Assembly: GCF_947491715.1 (NCBI RefSeq)
Contig: NZ_CANLKR010000011.1
Span: forward strand, 61,337 to 125,336
Length of the DNA: 64,000 nt
Direction: 5' to 3'
Source: an uncultured Shewanella sp.
GTDB lineage: Bacteria > Pseudomonadota > Gammaproteobacteria > Enterobacterales > Shewanellaceae
The position numbers and the translations under genes are program-made. The notes beneath the pieces are model-generated. The model was not told the origin of the DNA. It did no database searches and was given only the letters and a program-made list of their open reading frames with translations. This document shows, in pieces, positions 55,345-64,000 of this stretch; position 1 is the stretch's first letter, and each line of letters starts with the position of its first letter.

Positions 55345-58011
55345 TTATTCTTTGGCTTTGGTTTTTGCCTTGGCTTTAGGTTTAGCTTTCTTCTTCGCTT
55401 CAGCGAACCACTTTCCATCAATATATTTTGCTGTCCAGCCCGTGGCTTTACCGTCAACATCCGTTGCAACATATTGCTCTTTCGTCTTGCGACTAAATCG
55501 CACCGTTGCCAAATTACCGTCATCGTCCTTTACGGGCGCATCGGCTAAATATTGATACTTTGGCCAAAGCAAATCACGGTATTTCACTAATTCCGCAACT
55601 TGTGGACCACGGGTTTCTCGTGATTTAGGGAAAGTACTGGCCGCTAAAAAGATCCCCGCCGCGCCATCTCTTAATACGAAATACGCATCCGATTTAGTAC
55701 ACTTTAAATCAGGTAAGTGAATTGGATCCTCTTTTGGTGGCGCCGCTTCACCACTTTTTAGTAATTTTCGCGTATTCTTACAGTCACTATTGGTACACCC
55801 AAAGTACTTACCAAAACGGCCATTCTTAAGCTCCATATCATGACCACAACGATCGCACTCGATAATGGGGCCTTCATAGCCTTTAATCTTAAATTGCCCT
55901 TGCTCGACTTCATAACCGCTGCAACTAGGGTTATTACCGCACACATGCAATTTACGCTTTTCATCAATTAAATAGCTGTCCATGGCTGTACCACAAACGC
56001 CACATCGATGCTTGGCTCTCAGTGCATCGGTCTCAGCATCTTCACTGTTTTCACTAATGGCTTCTTCACCAGAAGTCAGGTTTAAAGTGGTTTTACAGCG
56101 CTCTTTAGGTGGCAGTGCATAACCTGAGCAACCTAGAAACACGCCTGTCGTGCCTGTACGGATCCCCATAGGCCTTCCACAAGTGGGACATTCGATATCC
56201 GTTAATACCATTTCATTTGGACGCATTCCCCCTTCTTCAGGTGGTAATTCCGCTTTATCCACTTGCTCGGTAAAGTCTTGATAGAAGCCATCGAGTACGT
56301 GTTTCCAATCTCGCTTACCTTGAGCGACATCATCCAATGTTTGCTCCATGCTGGCAGTGAAATCGTAACTCATCAACTCTTGAAAGCTCCCCACTAAGCT
56401 ATCACTGACTATCTCACCCATTTTTTCGGCATAAAAACGGCGATTTTCAACTTTCACATACCCTCTATCTTGAATGGTTGAGATAATGGTTGCGTAAGTT
56501 GACGGCCTACCAATGCCCCTTTTCTCCAACTCTTTGACTAAAGACGCCTCACTAAAACGCGCCACAGGTTTGGTGAAATGTTGCTTAGGTAATAACTCTT
56601 TTAAGTTGAGAACATCGCCTTTATTAACAACAGGCAAGGTATTGTCTTCTTCATTTTTCTTCTTAATCGCAGGCTGGACACGTGTCCAACCATCAAACTT
56701 CAATATGCGCCCTGACGCTTTGAGCTCGTAATCACCCGCCGTTACCGTTAATCGAGTCGCATCATATTTAGCAGGCGTCATTTGGCAAGACACAAATTGA
56801 CGCCAAATTAGCTCATATAAACGCTGCGCATCGCGCTCCATATCCGTAAGAGACGCGGATTCAACTTTCACATTTGAGGGACGGATCGCTTCATGAGCCT
56901 CTTGTGCGCCTCCTTTACTGCCATAACGCAGTGGTGTTTCAGGCAGATATTTATCGCCAAATTCTTGACCTATCATCTCACGCACACTATCCAGTGCTTC
57001 TTGACTTAAGTTCGTCGAATCCGTTCTCATATACGTAATATGACCAGCTTCGTACAAGCGCTGAGCCATCATCATGGTTTTCTTAACACCAAAACCTAAT
57101 CGCGTGCTCGCCGCCTGTTGAAGCGTTGAGGTGATGTAGGGCGCGGATGGTTTACTCTGTGTCGCTTTGTCTTCTCTTGCCGTGATAGCAAATGAAGACT
57201 GGGATAATGCCTCAACAGCCGCTTGTGCCTGCGCTTCATTAATAGGTTTAAACGCCGTATTTTGGCACTTAACCACTTGCATTTTCAGCATTTCTTGTTT
57301 AGCCGTATTCAATTCGGCATGCACATCCCAAAACTCTTCAGGGACAAATGCTTTAATTTCACTTTCACGCTCAACCACTAAACGCACAGCAACCGATTGC
57401 ACTCGGCCTGCGGATAATCCTCTTGCCACTTTTTTCCATAACAAGGGTGATGCCATAAAGCCAACAACACGATCTAAGAATCGACGGGCTTGCTGAGCAT
57501 TGACCATGTTGGTGTTTAAATGTGAAGGCTGACTAAAGGCATCTTTAATTGCCGATTTAGTGATTTCATTAAACACCACACGTTGATAGCGAGATTCATC
57601 ACCGCCAATCACCTCTTGTAAATGCCAAGCAATCGCTTCCCCTTCTCTATCCAAATCGGTCGCGAGATAGATATGATCGGCAGATTCCGCTAAGGTTTGC
57701 AGCTCTTTTACGACTTTTTCTTTACCTGGTAAAGTTTGATAATTTGCTTTCCAACCATGTTCAGGATCCACTCCCATACGGGCAATTAATGCCTGTTGAG
57801 CCTTGACCCTTTTGTATTCCGCTTTATCTTCTGCCGACATTTTCCGTACTTCAGCAGGGGATTTACTGGCCACTTTCGTGTCCGCATTTGCAGATGTCGG
57901 TAAGTCCCGAATATGTCCCACACTCGACTTAACGATGAATTCTTTACCAAGATATTTGTTAATAGTCTTGGCTTTTGCCGGTGATTCGACAATAACTAGC
58001 GATTTACCCAT
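55345..58011 (-). CDS. topA: DNA topoisomerase I
   Basis: This type IA topoisomerase of 888 aa relaxes negative supercoils. The N-terminal TOPRIM domain has [19 protein letters not shown] and the acidic [13 protein letters not shown]. The catalytic Tyr327 is in [15 protein letters not shown]-terminal zinc ribbons carry [18 protein letters not shown] and [21 protein letters not shown] Lys-rich C-terminal tail ([12 protein letters not shown]) is present. The length is slightly above E. coli TopA (865 aa). It is divergent from astB. Confidence 0.97.
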   Translation of the reverse strand: MGKSLVIVESPAKAKTINKYLGKEFIVKSSVGHIRDLPTSANADTKVASKSPAEVRKMSAEDKAEYKRVKAQQALIARMGVDPEHGWKANYQTLPGKEKVVKELQTLAESADHIYLATDLDREGEAIAWHLQEVIGGDESRYQRVVFNEITKSAIKDAFSQPSHLNTNMVNAQQARRFLDRVVGFMASPLLWKKVARGLSAGRVQSVAVRLVVERESEIKAFVPEEFWDVHAELNTAKQEMLKMQVVKCQNTAFKPINEAQAQAAVEALSQSSFAITAREDKATQSKPSAPYITSTLQQAASTRLGFGVKKTMMMAQRLYEAGHITYMRTDSTNLSQEALDSVREMIGQEFGDKYLPETPLRYGSKGGAQEAHEAIRPSNVKVESASLTDMERDAQRLYELIWRQFVSCQMTPAKYDATRLTVTAGDYELKASGRILKFDGWTRVQPAIKKKNEEDNTLPVVNKGDVLNLKELLPKQHFTKPVARFSEASLVKELEKRGIGRPSTYATIISTIQDRGYVKVENRRFYAEKMGEIVSDSLVGSFQELMSYDFTASMEQTLDDVAQGKRDWKHVLDGFYQDFTEQVDKAELPPEEGGMRPNEMVLTDIECPTCGRPMGIRTGTTGVFLGCSGYALPPKERCKTTLNLTSGEEAISENSEDAETDALRAKHRCGVCGTAMDSYLIDEKRKLHVCGNNPSCSGYEVEQGQFKIKGYEGPIIECDRCGHDMELKNGRFGKYFGCTNSDCKNTRKLLKSGEAAPPKEDPIHLPDLKCTKSDAYFVLRDGAAGIFLAASTFPKSRETRGPQVAELVKYRDLLWPKYQYLADAPVKDDDGNLATVRFSRKTKEQYVATDVDGKATGWTAKYIDGKWFAEAKKKAKPKAKAKTKAKE

Positions 58012-58367
58012 AAATTAATTTGCGCCAACAAGTTTCAATATCATGAAAATTGGCTCCATATATAGAGTGTTGTGCAAACACTTTCAAGTGGAACCCTGTT
58101 TTATTTGCATTAGTGAGACACTTTTTAACCGTTTTACAAAAAATAATGAAAAATAATACTGCGTATTTAAAAACTAATATTCCATGATTAGTCATTAAGC
58201 AAGGTCTCTTAGTGCATTTCAATTCAGATTGCCCTTTTCTGTAACATTTATCAAACTTGTAACCTTTGCTGCTTGTGTATATTGTGCGCTAAACAGCGCC
58301 GTTTTATCGCTATCCACCGATCTTTTGGATATACATAAAACAGCCTCTGCCGATTTAAGGATATACA
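58012..58367. other. Divergent region between topA and astB
   Basis: This 356-bp region carries both promoters. TTGCTG and TATATT near 58268-58285 could be part of the astB promoter. The last bases before astB read TTTAAGGATATACA, a good ribosome-binding site. No other gene was seen. Confidence 0.45.
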
Positions 58368-59714
58368 ATGGATCATTTTGAAGCGAATTTTGATGGACTT
58401 GTGGGTCCAACTCACAACTACGCCGGTTTATCATTTGGCAATGTGGCCTCATTTAATAATGCCGATGCCATCTCTAATCCTAAAGCTGCCGCTAAACAAG
58501 GGCTGGCTAAAGCCAAAGCCGTTGGCCAATTAGGATTAGTACAAGGCATATTGGCTCCTCAAGAGCGACCTGACCTTCATACGTTACGCCGCATCGGTTT
58601 TACTGGCTCTGACGCCAACGTGCTTACTCAGGCAGTAAAACAAGCTCCATTATTGCTTAATGCTTGCTGCAGTGCATCAAGCATGTGGACAGCCAATGCG
58701 GCAACCGTCTCTCCTAGTAGCGACACATTCGACAAAAAACTGCATTTCACACCAGCCAATTTAGTCGATAAACTGCATCGCAGTATTGAACCTATCACTA
58801 CAGGCCGCATCCTCGCTGCTACCTTTAACGATAGCCGCTATTTCAGCCATCATCAACATCTGCCAGAACATGCTAATTTTGGCGATGAAGGCGCGGCCAA
58901 TCATACACGCCTATGCGGTGAGTATGGCAATAAAGGCATAGAGCTGTTTGTATACGGCCGTGAAGCCACAAACCTTAATGCCATTGCCCCAAAAAAATAC
59001 CCTGCCCGTCAGACATTAGAGGCCTCTCAAGCCATAGCACGATTACATGGTCTATCTGATGAACAAGTCGTGTATATTCAGCAAAATCCAGCTGTTATTG
59101 ATCAAGGGGTATTTCACAATGATGTCATCGCTGTAGGCAATCAAAATGTGCTTTTCTATCATGAGCAAGCTTTTCTCAACACAAAAGACAAACTAGCTGA
59201 AATACAAGAAAAATTTAATCAGACATGCAATAGACCACTGCATTTCATTGAAGTTCCAACAGGAAAAGTCAGTATTTCGGATGCCGTCAACACTTACCTT
59301 TTTAACACGCAAATTATCACCTTACCCTCAGGGGATATGGCCATTATTGCGCCCACAAATTGTGAAGAAAATCCAGCGGTGAAAGCCTATTTAGATGAAG
59401 TGGTGACATTAGGCACCCCCATTAAGAAAGTGCACTATTTTGATGTAAAACAAAGCATGCAAAATGGCGGAGGCCCGGCCTGTTTACGTTTACGTGTCGC
59501 CATGACTAAAGCGGAAGTCGCAGCAGTCAATCCTCACACGTTAATGAATGACCACTTATTTACCACGCTCAACAATTGGGTGGATAAACATTATCGTGAC
59601 AGGCTCAGCATTCATGATTTAGCCGATCCTCAGCTTATTGTTGAATCGCGCACGGCACTGGATGAATTAACCCAAATCATGCAATTAGGCAATGTGTATC
59701 AATTTCAACGTTAA
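58368..59714 (+). CDS. astB: N-succinylarginine dihydrolase
   Basis: This second enzyme of the arginine succinyltransferase pathway hydrolyses succinylarginine to succinylornithine, CO2 and ammonia. The 448-aa protein is of family length and has [62 protein letters not shown] and [15 protein letters not shown], the last with the catalytic Cys. The other ast genes are not in this window, so the pathway is split in this genome. Confidence 0.97.
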   Translation: MDHFEANFDGLVGPTHNYAGLSFGNVASFNNADAISNPKAAAKQGLAKAKAVGQLGLVQGILAPQERPDLHTLRRIGFTGSDANVLTQAVKQAPLLLNACCSASSMWTANAATVSPSSDTFDKKLHFTPANLVDKLHRSIEPITTGRILAATFNDSRYFSHHQHLPEHANFGDEGAANHTRLCGEYGNKGIELFVYGREATNLNAIAPKKYPARQTLEASQAIARLHGLSDEQVVYIQQNPAVIDQGVFHNDVIAVGNQNVLFYHEQAFLNTKDKLAEIQEKFNQTCNRPLHFIEVPTGKVSISDAVNTYLFNTQIITLPSGDMAIIAPTNCEENPAVKAYLDEVVTLGTPIKKVHYFDVKQSMQNGGGPACLRLRVAMTKAEVAAVNPHTLMNDHLFTTLNNWVDKHYRDRLSIHDLADPQLIVESRTALDELTQIMQLGNVYQFQR

Positions 59715-59765
59715 AAATGCATTATCAACAGAATTGACGACTAATAAGTCAATGTGCCTAAACGA

Positions 59766-59799
59766 TAAAAAAACCAACACTTAAGGTGCTGGTTTTTTA
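59766..59799. terminator. Bidirectional terminator after astB
   Basis: An imperfect stem AAAAAACCA-CAC/GTG-TGGTTTTTT with A and T flanks lies between convergent astB and the Ig-like lipoprotein gene. Confidence 0.8.
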
Positions 59800-59833
59800 T
59801 CGACATAAATTTACAAGGGAGTTCATATAAACA

Positions 59834-62272
59834 TCATGGTGTCGGTGTCACACTGATCACCACATTGATACTCGCAATATAAGTTTCAACCCCTGATGGT
59901 GTCGTCACTATCACATCTAATACACCCGATTCGGCTTCCGTGCTTCCCTTGACGGATACATTAACCGCTAAACCTTCCCCACCTCTATCTTGCACAATAA
60001 TGGGATTGGTTGTGGCAATACTACCTGCTGAGGTTTCAAAGCTAATTTGCGTGCCTGATGGTAAGGTTTGATTGTGTAAATCCGACACTATCATAGATAA
60101 ACTGCCGATCCCTTCACCTACAATATCCATTACTTGATTACTCGTATCACCATTACTATCAATGATCACGGGTTGTGAAGCATAGGCCGTACTGCCAGAC
60201 ATGACTAATACAATATTTTTCCTGATATCAATAGAAACCGTATCATCTTCTATCGAGCCACAATTTGTATTTCCCTCAAGCGCACACAAAACACCATTAT
60301 ATAATCCATCAGCCTCATTAAATGACCCGTCACTATTAAAATCAATTAGTTCCTCTAATTCCCCGCCAGCTTCACCGCCAGAGACTTGTGGATTAAAAAC
60401 ATTATCTTCATTGAAATCCTCAAAGGCCTCATCCATATCATAGGGCTCGCCTTGAATATTGAGATCATTAATGAACACATCAACTTCATCTTCATCAAAA
60501 CGGCCATTACCATTGAGATCCGCAAAAGATTCTTCCCCAATGGCAAAAGCAGTAATCGTCGCACGGCCCCCCATCGGCTGACCAAAAGCAGTATCTGAAT
60601 ATGCTTCCTGTACATCGAAATAATGCGTATCAGCAGGTAAGTTAGTTTGATGATAATCCCCAACAGGGCGCACATCTTGACTCCGCCATGTCACAAAGCA
60701 GCTCCCATTTTCGGTCAGACAATAATCATCAATGCTCCCGCCTTCGGTGCGAAAGGTCACCGCCGTACCGTCAGGTACCGGATTATTAAACGCATCAGCA
60801 AGCCTTGCGGTGACAATCACTTCTGTGCCATCGATATCCCAACCCTCCGGTGAGTAGTTATTTGCACTCAATGAGACACTGTCTTGATCGGCAATGCCTG
60901 TTGTCACCACCAACTCACTCGATTGGCTGGAAATATCATCATATACACCGTCATCATTAACAAGGTAAGCGGTCACGCGAATAGGCGTTGCAGTGGTACC
61001 GGCATTTACTGTGGTTTGCACTAAGCCTTCAGCATTGGTTGACGCGTTTGTTGGATAAAGTTCTAAACCTCCAACCTCAGTATTTAACGAAAAAGATACC
61101 GTTTCATTACTCATGGGCTGACCGCTCACATCCAGCACCTTAAACACAACTAACGATGTCGCAATACCGCCTGTATTTTTAATGCCTATTTGCTCAGGCG
61201 TTGCCGACACAAATTGAATGCTGCCTTTATCAGCAGCAAGGACATTAATATTGCCCGTTGCCGTTAAACTTGTGCCCACATCGGCTGTCACCGTAATGAT
61301 ATCTTCTCCCACACACCCTTCTGCGCGGTAGGTACTCGATGCCCTCCCATTGATTGCCGTAACCGGTGAACTTAAAGAAGCTAAATCCGCATCGGTACAA
61401 ATAGATGAGAAATTAACTTTAATGAATTCATCCGTATAAAGGCTACCTTCATCATCTTGAATTTCAATCGATACTGTTACTGTCCCGCCTGCCGATAACT
61501 GATCCATGCTCACTAAAGCCAGACCTTCTACAAACGGCTCTCCTGATCCCATTTTCAGATCCTTAGCACCCACGGTAAAAATAACCTGATGAAATTCGTC
61601 ACTGCTGATCCTCGCAGTGACAGTATCGGCGCCGAGTTCCGTTGCAGCATAAATATCAGCCATTGCGACACCATCTTGTGTCACAACAGTACTAATGGGA
61701 ATAGAAGCTAAATTACTGGTGAAGGTGACAATAACGGGATCATCTGTCCCTATTACCGTCGCTTTTAACTGACCAGGCTGTTTAGCGGTAATGCTTTCAA
61801 TAGCATTACCCTCTTCATCGGTAAGCTCAAGTATGACTTGCCGTAAACCCACGACACCACCATCACCTATCATCATAAATGTGTGTATATCATTAATATC
61901 GATCTGATTGGTCAATGTGGCAGTGATAGATCCAGCGCCTTTAAGGTTAGAGGTATGAAGCATCACCTGCGCTTGACCATTGGCATCAGTGATAGCCGTT
62001 CCTGTTATCGGATTAAACGAGCCTAATGCTGGGTCATTTAGAGTAAAAGTTACCAATTCATTTTCAAGCAATCCTCTTTTTGAACTTCTGACTGTTGCAG
62101 TCACCGTTGCAGGACTTGCAGCTGAAATTTCTTGTTGGGAAATAGACAATGCGAGAAAATAAGTTTCCTCTGTGGGTTCATCAGACTCTTCTTCAAAACT
62201 CCCACCACCACCGCAACCTAGTATGATAAAACAACAAAACACAGCCGTTAAAAAATGTTTAACTGACTCCAT
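59834..62272 (-). CDS. Large Ig-like (Big_1/invasin-type) lipoprotein with calcium-loop insert
   Basis: This 812-aa surface or periplasmic lipoprotein has lipobox IILGC (Cys20), followed by Gly and acidic residues. Several bacterial Ig-like domains follow; each has blocks such as VTATVRSSKRGLLENELVTF, NGQAQVMLHTSNLKGAGSIT and DAFNNPVPDGTAVTF. An acidic insert at about residues 580-660 has EF-hand-like loops (DLNGNGRFDEDE, DFNEDNVFNPQ, DFNSDGSFNEADG), then a last Ig-like domain. The start at MESVKH was chosen for GGAG upstream. The role is probably adhesion or surface structure. Confidence 0.82.
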   Translation of the reverse strand: MESVKHFLTAVFCCFIILGCGGGGSFEEESDEPTEETYFLALSISQQEISAASPATVTATVRSSKRGLLENELVTFTLNDPALGSFNPITGTAITDANGQAQVMLHTSNLKGAGSITATLTNQIDINDIHTFMMIGDGGVVGLRQVILELTDEEGNAIESITAKQPGQLKATVIGTDDPVIVTFTSNLASIPISTVVTQDGVAMADIYAATELGADTVTARISSDEFHQVIFTVGAKDLKMGSGEPFVEGLALVSMDQLSAGGTVTVSIEIQDDEGSLYTDEFIKVNFSSICTDADLASLSSPVTAINGRASSTYRAEGCVGEDIITVTADVGTSLTATGNINVLAADKGSIQFVSATPEQIGIKNTGGIATSLVVFKVLDVSGQPMSNETVSFSLNTEVGGLELYPTNASTNAEGLVQTTVNAGTTATPIRVTAYLVNDDGVYDDISSQSSELVVTTGIADQDSVSLSANNYSPEGWDIDGTEVIVTARLADAFNNPVPDGTAVTFRTEGGSIDDYCLTENGSCFVTWRSQDVRPVGDYHQTNLPADTHYFDVQEAYSDTAFGQPMGGRATITAFAIGEESFADLNGNGRFDEDEVDVFINDLNIQGEPYDMDEAFEDFNEDNVFNPQVSGGEAGGELEELIDFNSDGSFNEADGLYNGVLCALEGNTNCGSIEDDTVSIDIRKNIVLVMSGSTAYASQPVIIDSNGDTSNQVMDIVGEGIGSLSMIVSDLHNQTLPSGTQISFETSAGSIATTNPIIVQDRGGEGLAVNVSVKGSTEAESGVLDVIVTTPSGVETYIASINVVISVTPTP

Positions 62273-62557
62273 TGTCAGCTCCTCTGTTAGTTCGATCACG
62301 ATACAAACAACTTAAGAACAACTTTGGAACAACTTAAAAACAACCCATCCAACTACAAAAGTTAACCTCAAAACAACAATTTGGCAACCGAAACCCTTAA
62401 CAATATAATAACCACTTAAGTTTTTAACTTTTAGTCCATTTGAAGCTGACTGTAAGCTGACAAAACATTTCATCCTTGGCGCTTTCTTGTTAGGCTTTAA
62501 CTCTTCATTTGAAAAGGCATGCACAATTAGCTCCATAAAAATTATAAAGGAAGCAAT

Positions 62558-63871
62558 ATGGCTAAGACTCAAACAAAAAAGCTCGGCCTAACCAGTAAAA
62601 TACTGTTAGGTATGGCAGGCGGGATCCTCCTTGGACTCTTGCTTCGAAACCTCTTTCCAGAAAGTGATGTCATCAAAGAATATTTAACTGATGGCTTTTT
62701 AAATGTGATAGGAACAATATTCATTTCTGGCTTAAAAATGCTGGTTGTTCCCCTCGTCTTTATTTCTCTTGTTTGCGGAACTTGTTCCTTAAGTGACCCC
62801 TCAAAACTGGGACGCTTAGGGGGAAAAACCATTGCGTTTTATCTTTTCACCACTGCCATCGCCTTATGCATGGCAATTCTTATCGCCATCGTGATCCATC
62901 CCGGTAATGCAAATTTAGTGGCCGAAGGCATGCATTTCGATGCTAAACAAGCACCTAGCTTGTCCCAAGTCATTATTAACATTGTGCCAACTAACCCAAT
63001 CAAGGCTATGAGCGAAGGTAACATGCTGCAAATTATTATTTTTGCGGTCATCTTCGGTTTTGCGATTTCTCACATTGGTGAACGAGGTAAACGTGTTGTC
63101 GCTTTATTTGAAGATTTAAATGAAGTTATCATGCGTGTTGTTACCTTAATCATGCAATTAGCTCCTTATGGTGTGTTTGCCTTAATGGCAAAACTGGCCT
63201 TAACGTTAGGCTTAGAAGATTTCCAAAGCGTCATTCAATATTTCTTTGTTGTGTTGCTAGTATTGCTCATTCATGGCTTTATCGTTTACCCAACATTGTT
63301 AAAGCTCTTCTCTGGATTAAGCCCTATCACCTTCATTCGTAAAATGCGTGATGTGCAATTATTTGCCTTCAGCACAGCAAGCTCCAATGCAACCTTACCC
63401 GTGACCATTGAAACCGCCGAGCATCGATTAGGGGCCCACAATAAAATTGCCTCGTTTACCTTGCCTTTAGGCGCTACCATTAACATGGATGGCACTGCAA
63501 TCATGCAAGGCGTCGCGACCGTCTTTATCGCACAAGTCTTTGGTATTGATTTAACCATTACCGACTATGCAATGGTCGTTGTTACAGCAACATTGGCCTC
63601 TATTGGTACGGCTGGCGTGCCCGGAGTTGGGCTTATCATGCTTGCCATGGTACTCAATCAAGTAGGACTTCCCGTTGAAGGTATCGCATTAATTATTGGT
63701 GTGGATAGATTATTAGATATGGTTCGCACTGCGGTCAATGTCACCGGTGATACTGTCGCGACCTTAGTCATCGCTAAGTCTGAAAATGAGTTCAATGAGG
63801 ACGTGTTTAACTCGCCTGTAGCAGGTCATCCCGCTAAAAACTTTAAAGAGCAAATGCACATTAAAGAGTAA
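62558..63871 (+). CDS. Dicarboxylate/amino acid:cation symporter (DAACS family)
   Basis: This inner-membrane symporter of 437 aa is in the GltP/DctA/SstT family. About eight helices and two re-entrant loops are expected. The hallmark serine-rich HP1 motif is in FSTASSNATLPVT, the unwound TM7 motif in NMDGTAIMQG, and HP2 in ASIGTAGVPGVGLIML, followed by DRLLDMVRTAVNVTGD. It probably takes up glutamate, aspartate or C4-dicarboxylates with sodium or protons; the substrate is not settled. AAAGGAAG precedes the ATG. Confidence 0.92.
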   Translation: MAKTQTKKLGLTSKILLGMAGGILLGLLLRNLFPESDVIKEYLTDGFLNVIGTIFISGLKMLVVPLVFISLVCGTCSLSDPSKLGRLGGKTIAFYLFTTAIALCMAILIAIVIHPGNANLVAEGMHFDAKQAPSLSQVIINIVPTNPIKAMSEGNMLQIIIFAVIFGFAISHIGERGKRVVALFEDLNEVIMRVVTLIMQLAPYGVFALMAKLALTLGLEDFQSVIQYFFVVLLVLLIHGFIVYPTLLKLFSGLSPITFIRKMRDVQLFAFSTASSNATLPVTIETAEHRLGAHNKIASFTLPLGATINMDGTAIMQGVATVFIAQVFGIDLTITDYAMVVVTATLASIGTAGVPGVGLIMLAMVLNQVGLPVEGIALIIGVDRLLDMVRTAVNVTGDTVATLVIAKSENEFNEDVFNSPVAGHPAKNFKEQMHIKE

Positions 63872-63883
63872 AGGTTTCTTCCC

Positions 63884-63913
63884 AAAAAAAGCGTCCAATT
63901 GGACGCTTTTTTT
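63884..63913 (+). terminator. Rho-independent terminator of the symporter gene
   Basis: A perfectly self-complementary run (GCGTCCAATTGGACGC with flanking A7 and T7) lies 13 nt after the stop codon. Confidence 0.9.
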
Positions 63914-63964
63914 CATCGATAATCTGTTCCGTCCTGAGGTAAGTTGACACTTTGGAGACTTATC

Positions 63965-64000
63965 TATGAAAACCTCAAAAGCAATGGGCGTTAAACGCAC
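63965..64000 (+). CDS. Start of a truncated gene, possibly an IS transposase
   Basis: The last 36 bases open with ATG and read MKTSKAMGVKR, with GGAGACTT upstream. The preceding GTCCTGAGGTAAGTTGACAC resembles the end of an insertion sequence, and the basic start fits an IS3-type orfA. The window ends before this can be checked. Confidence 0.3.

Overview
This window looks like chromosomal DNA of a Shewanella species (Gammaproteobacteria, Alteromonadales). It is moderately AT-rich. It carries the acs-radD-grxA block, then tRNA-Lys genes downstream of cpoB-pal-tolBARQ-ybgC, then the divergent motY/rnt pair, a Prx1 peroxiredoxin, upp/purM-purN, umpH and asnB. It also has a DUF3450-TtpC-ExbB-ExbD-TonB-TPR cluster of the type known from Vibrio and Shewanella. 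From memory this matches Shewanella gene order; no database was searched.

Region by region. 0.3-12.1 kb: a LuxR-type response regulator (CrbR-like), a glutathione-dependent formaldehyde detoxification pair (frmA-frmB) with a divergent LysR regulator, the large SSF-PAS-histidine kinase-receiver protein CrbS, acetyl-CoA synthetase, the helicase RadD and glutaredoxin GrxA. CrbS/CrbR is known to switch on acs in relatives, so this is probably an acetate-assimilation module. 12.2-13.9 kb: five identical tRNA-Lys(UUU) genes interleaved with five degenerate tRNA-Lys-like elements. Four of these are exactly 100 nt long. All lie behind a promoter of the stringent stable-RNA type. 13.9-19.1 kb: the Tol-Pal envelope operon. 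19.1-19.9 kb: a gene-free stretch with a predicted small RNA and a Fur-box-like site. 19.9-34.5 kb: housekeeping and metabolic genes (motY, rnt, peroxiredoxin, an antiporter, upp, purMN, umpH, M28 peptidase, asnB, acetoacetyl-CoA synthetase).

34.6-45.8 kb is an accessory zone. It is gene-poor and AT-rich, with hypothetical secreted or lipoprotein genes and a collapsed EamA transporter pseudogene. Two small genes are interrupted at G-tracts: a membrane protein at G9 and a catalytically dead RNase H-like protein at G5. The zone also holds an AbiV-type abortive-infection gene, an M43 metalloprotease, tandem repeats of 8 and 15 bp, three copies of a dispersed repeat, and a 360-bp segment flanked by a direct repeat that folds into a long stem.

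45.8-64 kb returns to core genes: rraB, ybcJ, ppiC, a DUF885 peptidase, a degenerate GGDEF protein, the complete TonB2-type energy-transduction operon, topA, astB, a large Ig-like lipoprotein with embedded calcium-binding loops, and a dicarboxylate/amino-acid symporter. The last 36 bases may be the start of another gene, possibly an IS transposase. No rRNA, CRISPR array or prophage was seen. The clearest under-described structures are the tRNA/pseudo-tRNA array, the predicted sRNA at 19.5 kb and the frameshifted small genes of the accessory zone.
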